Assembly (NCBI GenBank): GCA_025558075.1
Contig: JAHLKF010000017.1
Coordinates: 186,001 to 250,000 of the forward strand
Reading direction: 5' to 3'
Origin: Gaertneriomyces semiglobifer
Taxonomy: Eukaryota; Chytridiomycota; Chytridiomycetes; Spizellomycetales; Spizellomycetaceae
DNA length: 64,000 bases
Made by a program: the position numbers and the translations under genes. Position 1 is the stretch's first letter, and every line of letters begins with the position of its first letter. Under the pieces are notes generated by a model. The model worked only from the letters and a program-made list of their open reading frames with translations. It did not search any database and was not told where the DNA came from. This document shows, piece after piece, positions 44,566 to 55,984 of this stretch.

Positions 44566-47500
44566 ATGGCTACCACAGGTTTCCCCACCAAAAGCGGCGC
44601 GCCAAAGCAACTCTTGGTTGATGCCAGCGTCAAGGATATTGTGAAGCTTGATACCTTCAAGGTGCGATTAAGTTCCTGCCACCAGGCAAAATGTAATGCA
44701 TTAATGGTTCCAATTGCTTCATCTACAGGGGAAATTTGTGCCGAAGGAGTTTATTGAGTCGATTTCGTCGACACTGATTGCCCAGAATCAAGGCGCTTCG
44801 CAGGGTCAGCAGCTTATTGCCCTTCTCCTAATCGGCCGAAACTAATACTATACGGACTTTGTCACTTGCTAGACTTTGATCCTAAGCCATTTATCCGCAA
44901 CTTTGAGGCCGCTATTGATGAGCTACTTCGGATGAAGAGAAAAGTGCAAAACAAAATAGATGATCTTGAGGATGAGGAGGCCGCTTCAGAGAGCCGAAGA
45001 AAGCTGAAGATGGTAGAACTGAACGAAGCCATGCATGTACGTCTCGTAGCCATGATGTATTGCGGCGGTCAGACTTCAATGGTCACACTTAACCGCAGGA
45101 TGCCCAAACTGCATTCGGATCCCTCGAATCACACCTAGAGCACGTTGGGAAAACTGCCATACAGATAGGTCCGTCATTGATCGCGATCCGGCAAACCACA
45201 TCGTCCATTGAGCCAATGATGCGTTGAATAGGGGAGCAACTTGAAACCATCGACAAACAGCGCACCAGAGCCATCGAAGCGAAAGAGTTGTTTGAACATT
45301 TTGTAGAGTGTAACGCTGGAAATGCCAGCAGGCTGGATGACCTTGTGCACTCTGGATTTGATGCTGAGCGCAAGGCATGCTTTCAGCAATCGCCAGTGAT
45401 TCGCAGGATAATCCTGACGATGCTCTTAGGCAGCAGTGGTCTTACGACGTCTCAACGCCATTGGGAAGGAGGTTGATGTTGCTGGTGCCGAAACGGTAAG
45501 CACCACCTTGGGCTTTAACAAGCCCGGTATGACATAACCTTGACACCACATAGGCGAGGAGAAACATTGAAGCCTTTGCCGAAGAGTTTGAAAAGAAGCT
45601 GCTTGCTCGATTTGATGAAGCATACAAGTCTGGTGATCGCCGAGAAATGCGAGTAGGTGTTCATAACAGTTGGTGCTCATCCAATAAAGCAGATGGAGCT
45701 CACCATGCTAAGCATTGCGCGGAAGTCCTTGTGGACTTCAACGGAGGAGAATCATGTGTTAGAGCGTATCTCAACCAGCATGAATTCTTTATCAACCGCG
45801 CAAAAGTTGAAGACGTTGAATCTCCCATGGAAAGTCTTCCCAGGTTAGACAACGCCATTCTGGTGAGCCGACCTCTAAGCCTATTGTTGACCATGAATCA
45901 GTCCACAAGGTGGATGGAAGACACCTGATCCTACGCTCATGACACTTTATGAGGAGATACGACGCACATGTAAAACTGAGTGGGCAGTCATTCGTACTGT
46001 ATTCCCCAACGCAACCACAGTCATGCAACAGTTCATCCAGCGGATATTTGCCCAATCAGTAGGTACATGTCATGCGAAAGTTACCGCGGGGTCAATTAAA
46101 AGTAGTCACTTCACCCAGATTCAGTCCCACATCGAGGTTCTTCTGCAGCGTGCGGATGCAATTTCCAAGCAAGCCTTTCTTCAGGCATTATCAGCATGTC
46201 ATGAGGCGACTACTGCCCTGGCAAATGACCTGCATGAGCTGGATGAGGAATCTGTCAGCACAAAGCATGGACGAGCCCTATTGACAGCCACTATCAACCG
46301 ATCGTTGGACGACTTGTTTGTCCCTTATATCGAAGGGGTCCGATATATAGAGACGGAGAAGCAATGCTTGGCGGACTTGTTGGCAGATTCTTTGAGTATT
46401 TTTCACGAATATGCGGTGAGCCCACACAATAATGCCAGTGCGGAGATTGTAGGATAATAATGTCTCCTGTCAAATCATTTAGGCTCAAAGGTCGAAAACC
46501 GCCCGTGGAAAGAGCCCGACAAGAACATCGATTTCCGGTCCGCCGTCGCCAACCAAGACGTCTCCAACATCTGCAGAAGCCATGATGACCAAGCTTGTCA
46601 GCACAATGAATGTGTTCGGGCAAGAAATGGCTGCCCAAATCGGTTTACAAAATGCACCCACGCCGTTGACACCAGAGGAGATGGGCCTCCCATCTGTGGC
46701 GCTGATGTTGCGACTCTTAGACATCCATGTAGAGGCAATGCACAGGTGCCAGCAGCTGAGTCCACCAAGTGAAGTGTAGGCTATCTAGAGACCATCTTAC
46801 CAAGGAAATTACTTCACAACGATGACTGACAACTACTGAATAGGCCGAAGAATGGTGTCGTGCTTTTCAAAATGCTCGTTGAGAACGTCGGTGTCAAATA
46901 TCTGGAGGTGGCACTAGACATGTAAGCCGGCACGATGCACTGCTAACGTGTGTAGTAGGCCTTACGTGGTTTTTGCAGGCTGATTGAAGACGTTCAGTTT
47001 GCCGACAGCAAGCATCAACCAGACTTACGACAGATTGGCATGGTGCAGGTCTCACAACAGATATTGCAATTGCTGCAACTGCACTTTCAAGCAACTGTGG
47101 TGAGTTTCATTGGTATTTCGAGTCATGGCGACGTCTCACTTACTTTCTTGTCAGCGTGGAGCTATCGCGTCGTCACCTGCTCTTCACCGTGATATGGTTG
47201 TGTACAAAAACGGCTTTATGGCGGCTGTGGAACACAGATTAAACATGCTACTCCAAAAGCATTTTGATTGTGAGCATAGTGAGCAATGTGTTGTGGCTTA
47301 CCCGTGACTAAGAGATTCTCCAGCGATCATCAACTGGATGAGTGTTCTCTTGCAAACACAGAAGAAGACTGATTATCGACCCAAGGACGAAGCTTTGGCT
47401 GCGGGAAGCATCGTTCCCACTTCGGTAAGAGGCGTGCTTCGACGTCAGTACAGTTAAATGAAGAAACTCAATTGTCGCCAGACGTGTATACAGTGCACTA

Positions 47501-48078
47501 CCTTTCTGAATATGGTATTCAATGAGGCTAGTAAAGCCTTGAGTGGTGAGAATCTGGACGCCTTCTTAACCGAAATCGGTAGTTCCTTTCATGGGTAAGC
47601 GCTTGCAGTAGCATTTCAGCTTCAGAATTAGATGAGCTCATCCACTTCACAGAATGCTATTGGATCATCTCAAGAAGTTTGTTGTCAGCCATGGAGGGGG
47701 CCTTGTATTGCTGAAGTAAGTAACGAAGAGCTGTTATCAGCGAGCAAGTCGATTTATAAAATGTGATGTAGGGATATTGCCAAGTATCAAGAAACAATCG
47801 CGGCCTTCCAAGTGCCAGTGTTGAATGATCGGTTTGAACTGCTGAAAGAGCTGGGCAACTTGTTCATTGTCCGGCCGGAAAATTTAAAGACTTTAATAAA
47901 CCAAGGGCAGCTTGGCCAAGTCAGCATATCACTAGTGCATCCGTTCGTCTCACAACGCGCAGACTGGGGCAAGCTAGGGAAATTGGAGAAGGACATGTTC
48001 GTGCAACACCACGATAGAAGTACCATCTCAAGACTTGGCGATGACAGCAGACGCGGGCAGAGTGTGAGTGGGTTCTAA
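44566..48078 (+). CDS. SEC10: Exocyst complex subunit Sec10 (EXOC5)
   Basis: A multi-exon gene (more than ten exons). Early exons read 44566-44661, 44729-44804, 44873-45036, 45099-45168 and about 45232 onward. The start is MATTGFPTKSGAPKQLLVDA, then LDTFK/GKFVPKEFIESISSTL, DFDPKPFIRNFEAAIDELL and a coiled coil, FGSLESHLEHVGKTAIQIG/EQLETI. The central helical bundles include HGRALLTATINRSLDDLFVP and SVALMLRLLDIHVEAMHR, and the C-terminus is NDRFELLKELGNLFIVRP and RADWGKLGKLEKDMF. Sec10 is a helical-rod subunit tethering secretory vesicles at growth sites. Several introns appear very short (about 40-60 bp), so individual junctions between 45300 and 47800 are less certain than the gene itself. 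Confidence 0.88.
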
Positions 48079-48782
48079 TCGTCGATGGGCGGCTGGGAAG
48101 TAGTCAACGACACCCGAGTTGAAATGGTACGCGAGGGCTAAGGAGGTGTATGACATGTTGGAAACCTCCCTTATTAAATCACTATGCCGTTACGCTTCGG
48201 CAGGTGCCACGGTTCTTTGCATTACTCAGGAGTCGGATCTTGCGTGGACAAACCTGCTAATGTGGCGTTGATGCGCACCACATTTGCGAAGATGTAATGG
48301 AAGTACCACCTTTCGAACCACGGCTTGTCTCATCGCGAGAGCTGGACGGAGTTTGGCTGTTAGGAATTCGGCACCAGACATCTGCGCACAAAGGTCGCAT
48401 AGGAAACAAGAGATATTTCAAATGTATTAAAATTGCTCAAAGAACAAAATGCAGTACTTTAACAACACGGACAGAATGCAGGAAAGTATACATCAACCCA
48501 CAAGCCCAGGCCGCGGGAAGTATATCAAACTCAGGCGTAGTAAGGCGGGTTTTGGTAGTATGCACGCCGTTGACTGAGCCAAGGAGGAGGTGGAGAGTCG
48601 CCCACGCGAGCAGTAGAGCGCGGGGGATAACCATAAGGTCGCATGTCTCCGTAGTGCGTGGGTTGCGGACCAGGCGATGTGCTTTTGCGACCATTCATAT
48701 GGACCAGATGACTAATGTCGGTGATATGTCTTGGGACTGGGGCGACGAACTGGCCGCCCATCCGAGGACTGTGAGCACGAGG
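48079..48782. other. Convergent intergenic region
   Basis: About 700 bp between SEC10 and the acyltransferase. An open plus-strand frame (48297-49043) mostly mirrors the acyltransferase C-terminus and has no domain; not called. Confidence 0.4.
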
Positions 48783-50761
48783 TTACATAGGTGTCGTTGG
48801 CCTCCCCCGACCGATGCCGCTGGCAATTGGTATGTCGTCACCGTTCCTTGTAGTAGCCCGCGGAGCGTCGACAGCCGAAGAAGCACCGTCTGTAGGACTC
48901 TCGGGCAGGGGTGGCTGAGGATACCTTTCTTCCTTAACCGGGATAATTTGAACCATGGGCGCGCCTCGGCTTGCAACAGCAGGCGACTGGATCCGTGGCT
49001 CATACCGAGTGCGCGAAGAGGACTTTTGCGAAGCGGCGTCTGACATTGGTGTCTCTTTTTCTTCCCTGCCACCGTCGTTAAATTTCATCTCTTCATCATC
49101 ATCGTCGTCATCTTCTTCAGACTTTTCCGCTGAGCAGCCCCGGACTTTAGGTTTCGGATCCTTAGAAAAGTAGTTCGTTTGGATCCAGCGGGAAAGTGTT
49201 GTGGCAATTTTACCAAGCGGGTTTTCCAACAGATAGTGGAACAATGCAGAGATAGCCATACAAACGAAAAATACAAAGATGACGCCATCAATGCCCTCGA
49301 TCTTCTTGTGTAAAACCAAGTGGATGACGCATGGATGGGTGAGATACAACGGAAAACTGACGTCGCCCGCGAAAGAAAAGAAAATCCAGAGGAATGTCCT
49401 CGCAAATGTTCCGTTGCGTGATGTTGCGCTCACGATGAAACAGATCACGGCAGAGCCTACAGCGGGCCAGTCCTTCATTCTGTCGGCATACCATGTCTTC
49501 GGTGTAGCTGGCACGTATTGCTTGAGAATGAGACGGCGCCAATAAGGGAACGACAATAGGAGCCATATGAGCAGGGCCCAGCATATCAGATCGCCACCGA
49601 TGGCGAAAAATTTTGCAATCCTTCCTTTGAGCTTCTGGTTGTGCATCGGTTTCTTCACATCGTAAATGACGTATCCGTACTGAGAGCACATGTGGTAAAA
49701 GAACGCCGCAAGACTACCCAACCAAAACCTGCGAACGTAAGGTGGTAGGTGGTAATAATCAAATGCGCCGTGACTCGCCCAGAAGAGTGGCGCGACCAGA
49801 AAATTGAACAAAGATAATGCTACCAGAAGCATGGCGCGGCGACCGAAACGGTAGTAAGTATGGAGCACCCGGTTATGCAATCCTTTGCGGTAGTGCGTTT
49901 GCATTTCTTCTTCCGCTGACCCGAGCCCATACGGGTACCAAGATGGATTTGCTTTGATACCCATAGTCCACTCCCCAAGCTTGTCCTTCCGTTCCGCCAT
50001 CTCGTAGAGCACAATGAAGATGGGCACGACGAAATAGTATTCAAATTCGGGTGGAATAGTCCAGAAGATGGAATTGACGTCCCGGAAAAAGATATAATTA
50101 ACTGCAGTTTTCCAGGTGAAAGGTGTCAGGTTGCGGAGGTCGACATACACCTTATTCAATGGCGGGATGGCGGCAGCGAGGATAAGCACTATGTAATAGA
50201 CGGGAAGGATACGAAAAGCACGCCGTATAAGAAATTTGATCCAGCGAATGCTTATCCATGGAATCTGTAACGGGTTCTCTTTTACTAAGGGTTCGCGCGG
50301 CAGGCGCTAGTGACGAACTCCCACCATGATGCCGTTCTCGGACCACTTGACGTATTTTGCATCAGATGGCCGCTGCTTTTCGGTAAGTGGTCTGACAGTC
50401 AGAAGGAAAGCAGACTGCGAAGGAGCTTAGCGATTGACGACCGGCATACGTCGCAAGCGGTGACGTTACCAGCACAAAAAAGAACACAACTGCAACGTTT
50501 CCCAGCTCGGCAAATTCGTCCCATCCATTCAAGAACATCTTCGCCCCATCGCCGCTGAATAAATGGGCGCACACGACGCCCAGCGCAGCCACTCCACGCA
50601 AACCTATCATTGATTAAATTCGCTTCAAGCTTACCGGAGTAAGCAAACGTCTTACCGGTGAGGCAAGGCACGGAGAAGAAAGGCGGCGGAGCGCGTTGCT
50701 TCTCTTCGTCGGCTTTGGATTCCACAGTTTTGTGGCCAACGGTAACCACTTCAACATCCAT
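48783..50761 (-). CDS. Acyltransferase-3 family integral membrane protein
   Basis: First exon from ATG 50761 (MDVEVVTVGHKTVESKADEE) to about 50632, joined to GLRGVAALGVVCAHLFSG, the hallmark N-terminal helix of acyltransferase-3 (OafA/Oac) proteins with the catalytic histidine. Intermediate splices near 50560-50290 are uncertain; the long last exon (KFLIRRAFRILPVYYIVLIL onward) encodes about ten membrane helices, including SFAGDVSFPLYLTHP near the end of the domain. A disordered cytoplasmic tail of about 120 residues has a run of acidic residues (EEDDDDDDEEM) and Pro/Arg-rich ends. Members O-acylate sugars or lipids at the membrane; the substrate here is unknown. Confidence 0.82.
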
Positions 50762-51455
50762 GTTGAATTTTTACGTAGGAGACTGCGTAAGTGTGTGCGT
50801 GACAAGGAATTGCGGCTGTCATCGTCGACTTGATTTACGGTATGATGGGATCTTATAAACAATGACAGGCTGCCAAAAGGGAGCACCTTGGCCGAACGGT
50901 TGCGAAGTCCGTGCTCATGAGAAAGTTGCATCGCTGCTGATACCTTCATCCAGGATCCAGTCAACGGACAGGGACTCGTTCTCGGAAGAAAAGTGAAAGG
51001 GCACTGATCCAGCGTTATATGCCGTGGTCCCTCCCGTAACAGTACAGGCGTTGAACGTCAACGGCGGTCCAGGGTCCCTCTGATGTTCTCTAGTTCACGG
51101 TCGGTCATGTTGCCACGTTATGACAGTTTAGAAGCGTTCAGGAAAACTCCAGTGACTTTTTTGATTGACTGACGGCTGTGACCCTTTGATCCTCATACAG
51201 CCACAAATGAAGGCATTTGCAGTATTTGCCCTACGAAAGATGCTCATTCTGATTGGGACATGCCCAACTATGAAGGGCGACGGGAATACATACTTCTGGG
51301 GGTGGGAGCAGCTTTAAGGCCGCAACTCAAATGCAGGCCTTCGTTAAGATGAGTGGCAGCTATCGCAGTAATCCTCAAAATAAACGGGAAAGCAGTTGCA
51401 AACAGCCGAAGAAAAAGAAAGTTTCATCAATCTTAGATAGTCCGGAAAATAAACG
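50762..51455. other. Divergent intergenic region
   Basis: About 690 bp between the acyltransferase and the secreted protein genes. No conserved coding content seen; AT-rich close to 51370-51455. Confidence 0.4.
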
Positions 51456-52717
51456 ATGTTCTTAAATGCAATCATATTCGTTATCTGGTTCTGCATTTTG
51501 TCCTGGGCTAACGCGGCAGAGCCCGTACTTGCGATTGCTCAGGTTGGTATGCGCTTCTTTGCATCCCACATTCAAAATTCTCTAATGCGAGTGCCGATCC
51601 AGTTGAACTACACTGGATACGCGGATGGGTCGCCAAATGTTCTGTCGTTCCAAGCGAAATCCGATGAGTATTTGTAGGTACCACGCGATGCGATGCTGAC
51701 GCCAAGCACTCATTGTTACCATATAGCCTTACGTACAAGATGCTGTCGTATGTCGCGGGTCGCAAATTCCATGTAGCAATTGTCCACCAGAGCTTCAGTA
51801 GCATTGCCCGTGTTAGTCCGGAAGATTTCTATGTGCCGAATGAGGACGATGACATCTTCTCGGTTTCCGTGAAGTTCCCTTACGCCGGAGTCTATGTCAT
51901 GCAAGCCCACTTTACCGTTCACGTTGACAATTTGCCGGCGAACATAACTTTGAGGCCTATTGAATCGACGATGTATCTGGAAGTGCAAAATGGTCAAAGA
52001 CTGGACCCTCCACCCAGAGACCACAGTCAAATAGTCACAGGTAGGCATGCTTATTCGAACTTTAGGTCAGGTGGCATGATTGGGCTCACAGTGTGCCCTG
52101 TTGAAGGTATGGTCCCAGGTTCCAGTGATAGCCTCGCCGAGCCTTGGATCTACCCAGAGAGGGTGGTATCGTTCCCGAAAGAAGGGGAAGAGCCAGGTTC
52201 CTGGGATACCGACGGGACGTTTTACGCCTCCCTGTCGCCCGGGCCTGGGTCCATCAAACTTGAGCTTTGTCGCACTTTCATCATAGAATATTATACTGTT
52301 GACAGCACCGGCAATACCTCAAAAGTTGAACAGTTTGAGAAGCTCTGGGACGCTGACGCGCAAGTTGACTTATTTCGCCACGACTTCCTGTACCCGTCAA
52401 CGCATACGATGGGATATCGGCTCGCCTCCAATAATACTTGGAAATCGACATGCCTTCCGCGTGAAGACGCCCCAGTGGCAAGTCCGAACAACACACTGAC
52501 CAATAAGATAGGATTCGGCTTCTACTTTGCAAAGCCGGGCATGTATCAAGCGTTCATCCAAGCCAAACTCAATGGGTACGTGGTCACCAATTCGTACTCA
52601 ATTGAGGTCAAAGATCCCATCGATCTACGAGGATCAGCCCAACCGAGAGCAATCGTAGCAGCCCGTCATATTGTAAACTTCTGGCTCTTCATGACAAGCC
52701 TGTTGTGGTGGATTTAG
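51456..52717 (+). CDS. Secreted FixH/Ig-like domain protein with C-terminal membrane tail
   Basis: Two exons, 51456-51673 and 51727-52717, give 402 residues. A signal peptide (MFLNAIIFVIWFCILSWANA) leads to two beta-rich regions: the first with FLTYKMLSYVAGRKFHVAIVH, VSPEDFYVP and FSVSVKFPYAGVYVMQAHF resembles the FixH-like fold found in secreted fungal proteins. The second (residues about 210-370) repeats the theme with IEYYTVDSTGNTSK and FYFAKPGMYQAFIQAKLNG. The C-terminus ends in a short hydrophobic stretch (IVNFWLFMTSLLWWI) preceded by small residues, so the protein may be GPI-anchored or membrane-tethered. Several N-glycosylation sequons are present. The function is unknown; metal binding is only a guess from FixH/CopC-like relatives. 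Confidence 0.72.
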
Positions 52718-53068
52718 TTGTGCGGACTGGTCTACGTTCGAGTGACGAAAATATCTACACGGATGTCGTCCTATCGTAAATACACCGAGTGCGTTCGAGC
52801 GGCCCGAATTTGAAGCAGTCGTCGTATATGACCAACTCCCGGCCCAGTCGCAGAGTAGCACCCAGACTCGCCAGGTGAGTGACAGAACCATCACTGCGGC
52901 GCCATGCTACGCCCGATTACATTGCGATTGCCTCATCATTTCCATAAGTTTCTCCTGTCCGTGATCTCCGTTATGTCCTGCAACAAATAACTTTGCCTGC
53001 CACGCGCAGCGCTCCGTTCGCCCAAAGTCCAAACTGCACCACAGAAAGGGCCTCAACTAAACGTGTAC
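52718..53068. other. Convergent intergenic region
   Basis: 350 bp between the secreted protein and the AlkB gene; nothing recognised. Confidence 0.4.
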
Positions 53069-54385
53069 TCACGGTATGCGGCGGCCGTTCTCAAGTTTCA
53101 GCCACTCAAAATGACCGCAGTTTCCCTTCTCGCCACCACACATGTAAAAATATCTTCCAAGAGAATGTTCTTGCTTGATTACTGGTCGGAGCTCGCATGG
53201 GTTGCCACAGCGACATCTGGGGACAGTATTTGCGTATTCTTGTCGAGCAACTCTGAAAGTAATGTTGATGCGGGTATCTTTGGAGATTGGATGTCGCGTG
53301 AGAAGTTTCGCATTGCATTTGGGGACTTCGTGCTTGTATTCCTCTTGCATTGGAGGGAACATGATGAGCAACGAATTGTGGGGCAACATGATGTTGAAGG
53401 TTTGTGGCAACGGACCGCCTGGTCTCTGCAGAACAGCTCGCACTCTAAATGGTCTTGTAGCGCCAAGCGTTAGGCTGCCGATGGTCGGCCTAGGTCCGAT
53501 ATAAGTCATCTTATCTGTATGTGCGCCCACAGCTTGTTGATGTCCTTGATAGCAGTTAGCGGCGGCGATATTAGGCATCCATCTCCCAGATAGTTCCAGC
53601 TCATGCCGCCCACCAGTCTGTGCGTCGCGAATGGCCATGCGTTCGTTCACACGCTCCTCAATGATGTCGCGAGCCTTTGTAAAGTCGGAAAACATTGGCC
53701 TCACATCAGCGACTCGTTTACCGCCATAATAGAACGACAATCCCGTCGCGTCCCCGGGCGCTTCATCGCGACCGGGGAGGGTTCGATCAACGTCCTCGTA
53801 AAAACACGTGGTATGTGGAGAGTCAACCATGCGGTCGAACAAAAGAAAGCGACGGCTAGTCCACGTATCTGCTTCCACCAGCATGCGCTCAAGGAGGGAG
53901 TCGGCCAGAGCTGGTGGCAATACGTTCAAGAAAAGCTCACATGGTATATGATCTGCAACGTTCTCCACAGATAAACGTTTGGGTGGCAGTCCAGACCATT
54001 TGGATTCATCCATGGCTCTCGACGCTGTCTGCAAAATTTCAAAAGCGTTTTGCTGCTCATTAGATGGTTCGCTGGGCTTGGGCGGCAGATCCTCAAGGGA
54101 TCGAGATTTATCGGTTTCATCCATTGGCTTTGCTTTCTTGCGTGGCGAGACAAAAAAATCTGCAATACTGCCGGCACTCTTCCGCTTAACATTAGCATTC
54201 GAACGCCGAGATAGTAACAGCTCGATCGCCGCCTCCACTTGCTGATTCGTCTCGCGCAAGACGCCGACCAAGTCCTCGATCGGGATTTCCTCAAAGATAC
54301 TCAAGAGCACTGCGAGATTCTCGTCCGCACTGGTTCCAACCACCATCTCATCCTGCACCGAACACACATCCACATCTCCCCCCAT
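53069..54385 (-). CDS. CUE-AlkB-GRF protein: Fe(II)/2-oxoglutarate DNA dealkylase
   Basis: Single exon, 438 residues. Order of modules: a CUE-like ubiquitin-binding helix bundle (LAVLLSIFEEIPIEDLVGVL, residues 24-60); a PIP-box-like peptide SIADFF (73-78) followed by the basic patch SPRKKAKP; the AlkB dioxygenase core (about 140-385) with Fe ligands H289 and D291 (AHTDKM) and H352 (KHEVPK), and 2-oxoglutarate arginines R372 and R378 (TRINITFRV); and a GRF zinc finger (C391 and C393 or C397, GRYFYMC at C416, C423, HFEW). The PNIAAANCYQ and GSLTLGATRPF segments are those of ALKBH2/3-type enzymes that reverse 1-methyladenine and 3-methylcytosine. GRF fingers bind single-stranded DNA. The context is nuclear DNA repair at ubiquitinated or replicating chromatin (inference). 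Confidence 0.92.
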   Translation of the reverse strand: MGGDVDVCSVQDEMVVGTSADENLAVLLSIFEEIPIEDLVGVLRETNQQVEAAIELLLSRRSNANVKRKSAGSIADFFVSPRKKAKPMDETDKSRSLEDLPPKPSEPSNEQQNAFEILQTASRAMDESKWSGLPPKRLSVENVADHIPCELFLNVLPPALADSLLERMLVEADTWTSRRFLLFDRMVDSPHTTCFYEDVDRTLPGRDEAPGDATGLSFYYGGKRVADVRPMFSDFTKARDIIEERVNERMAIRDAQTGGRHELELSGRWMPNIAAANCYQGHQQAVGAHTDKMTYIGPRPTIGSLTLGATRPFRVRAVLQRPGGPLPQTFNIMLPHNSLLIMFPPMQEEYKHEVPKCNAKLLTRHPISKDTRINITFRVARQEYANTVPRCRCGNPCELRPVIKQEHSLGRYFYMCGGEKGNCGHFEWLKLENGRRIP

Positions 54386-54887
54386 TCTGGCTGTGCGTCT
54401 GCGATTGCCTTTTCATTTAGACTCTGTTTGTGGTTTCTCATCAGCTCCATATGTAAACACACTACCATGACTGTGCCTTCACACGTAGCGGGGCTCTTTC
54501 CGCGAACAACTTTTTGCAGATGGCCTTGGAAGCTACTTATGTGATGGAATGGACTTTGCAGAGCGTACTGCGAGGGTGGAGGCAGGCATTCTTCTTCGGT
54601 ACTGGAATACTGACATGACAGTGGCCAATGTCAGTTCGGTTATGTCAAAAGGTCGATAACCCCGTCTCGGCGGATTCACTCTGTGTGTCAAGAGGAAATC
54701 CAGATCCCGGTGGAGAAACCGGTTAACGAGCGAATGCAAACAGAGTCACAGTACTCATGATGTTGGATTCGACGAACGCCAGGCATACATCCTATATTGT
54801 GAGGATCTTCCTCTACTATACAACAACCCGGACAGTAACCGTAACCCTTAGCGCACCCAATCCCACGCTGCGACGTTCCGGAAACTA
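54386..54887. other. Intergenic region between two minus-strand genes
   Basis: About 500 bp containing the AlkB promoter; I see no coding or RNA feature. Confidence 0.4.
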
Positions 54888-55226
54888 CTATATGTACAGT
54901 ACCCACCCACCCAGCACAAGAGCACCGAACAATAGGCGTCCATCTCCACCTGCTTTACTTGCAGTACTGCCCGGGCAATCTTCGTCACCTGCAATGCAGT
55001 ACTCTTTCCTTGCCAAGGCGATGGGACAGGGTTTACCGGCTCCCTGGGATTGTACCATCACAGTTCCGGTACTCGTCTTGATATTGTCTTTACAACAGCT
55101 GAATTGAGACCAGGCGACGATGCAATCGAACGACTGCTGTACATCTTGAGGCTTCGGCACGGGTGACGCACCAACGAAGACAACCCAAAGCGCAACCAGT
55201 AGAGCGACGTGTGCTTTAGCTTTCAT
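54888..55226 (-). CDS. Small Cys-containing secreted protein with GPI-like tail
   Basis: 112 residues, single exon. The signal peptide is MKAKAHVALLVALWVVFVGA with cleavage likely at ASP. The mature part has six cysteines (FDC, SCC, KPCP, EYC and EDC) arranged C-x(9)-CC then C, C, C, which could form three disulfides. The C-terminus is a small-residue stretch (STASKAGGDG) and a hydrophobic tail (LLFGALVLGGWVLYI), a GPI-attachment pattern. The spacing lacks the second CC pair and total of eight cysteines required for a hydrophobin. The function is unknown; a surface or effector-like protein is possible. It is divergent from the chitin synthase gene, with 758 bp between. Confidence 0.7.
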   Translation of the reverse strand: MKAKAHVALLVALWVVFVGASPVPKPQDVQQSFDCIVAWSQFSCCKDNIKTSTGTVMVQSQGAGKPCPIALARKEYCIAGDEDCPGSTASKAGGDGRLLFGALVLGGWVLYI

Positions 55227-55984
55227 GACACCTATTGCTGCACCTCAAACAGACAAGGTTACGTTCTCGTACTCAATTTGGATGAACAGCGGCGAAAGAT
55301 GTCAAGCAGCCAACCCCGCCTGAACGGGCACAGTGCTTTATGAATGGTTAGCTCTCGCTTCATAGTTGAACCACCAGCAAGTGATAGGACGTTGCTGTCA
55401 TCCAACCTTCTTTGACCGGAGAGAATCCCCCCTTCGCTCGTGGGAGGCGTTCGATCCTGCGCGGAGGCGGCGTAGTATCCTAAGGTACATTACCTTGATG
55501 CCTTTGCTGGGGCAGGGCTTCAAGGTTATTCAAAATGTCCTGTTTTTCTTTTGCGGTAAGACTGCGAGTACCGAGGGATGCTACAGGTATGTCAAATGCT
55601 TTACTGACAGGTTGACGTCCCTTGCTCATTGACGTTTTGTGGTGCGTAAGATCTGCAAGTCCCTTCTCTATCCCTACACATGTAAATGTGGCGATTCTTT
55701 TTCGGCCCTACCTGAAAATGCAACCCCTGCAGGGGACGGCATTCCTTTTCTTCTTCTTGTCGTCCCAAGTGACGGTTTGGGGTCATGTCATTTGCTCGGT
55801 GGATATATACCAGGATCTTGGCACTATTGCTACTGGCTTCTTTTGAATCCAGCGTCCTTCATTGCGCTTGAAGAAAGTGAGAACTGTCTCATCACTGCGA
55901 AGTGCTCCCGCCGGCAGACGTAAACACTTTGATTCTGCAGTAGGTAGAGACACCTGGCATCCTTTTCATTCCGTCAATCCTGGG
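55227..55984. other. Divergent promoter region of small secreted protein and chitin synthase
   Basis: About 760 bp with no recognised gene. The chitin synthase frame is open upstream to 55862 without an ATG, so the start is placed at 55985. Confidence 0.45.

Noticed and set aside
48297..49043. 248-codon plus-strand open frame
   Set aside because: It overlaps the conserved acyltransferase gene in antisense, has biased basic composition and no domain or splice partner.
54888..55226. Hydrophobin assignment
   Set aside because: Only six cysteines and one CC pair; hydrophobins need eight with two CC pairs.
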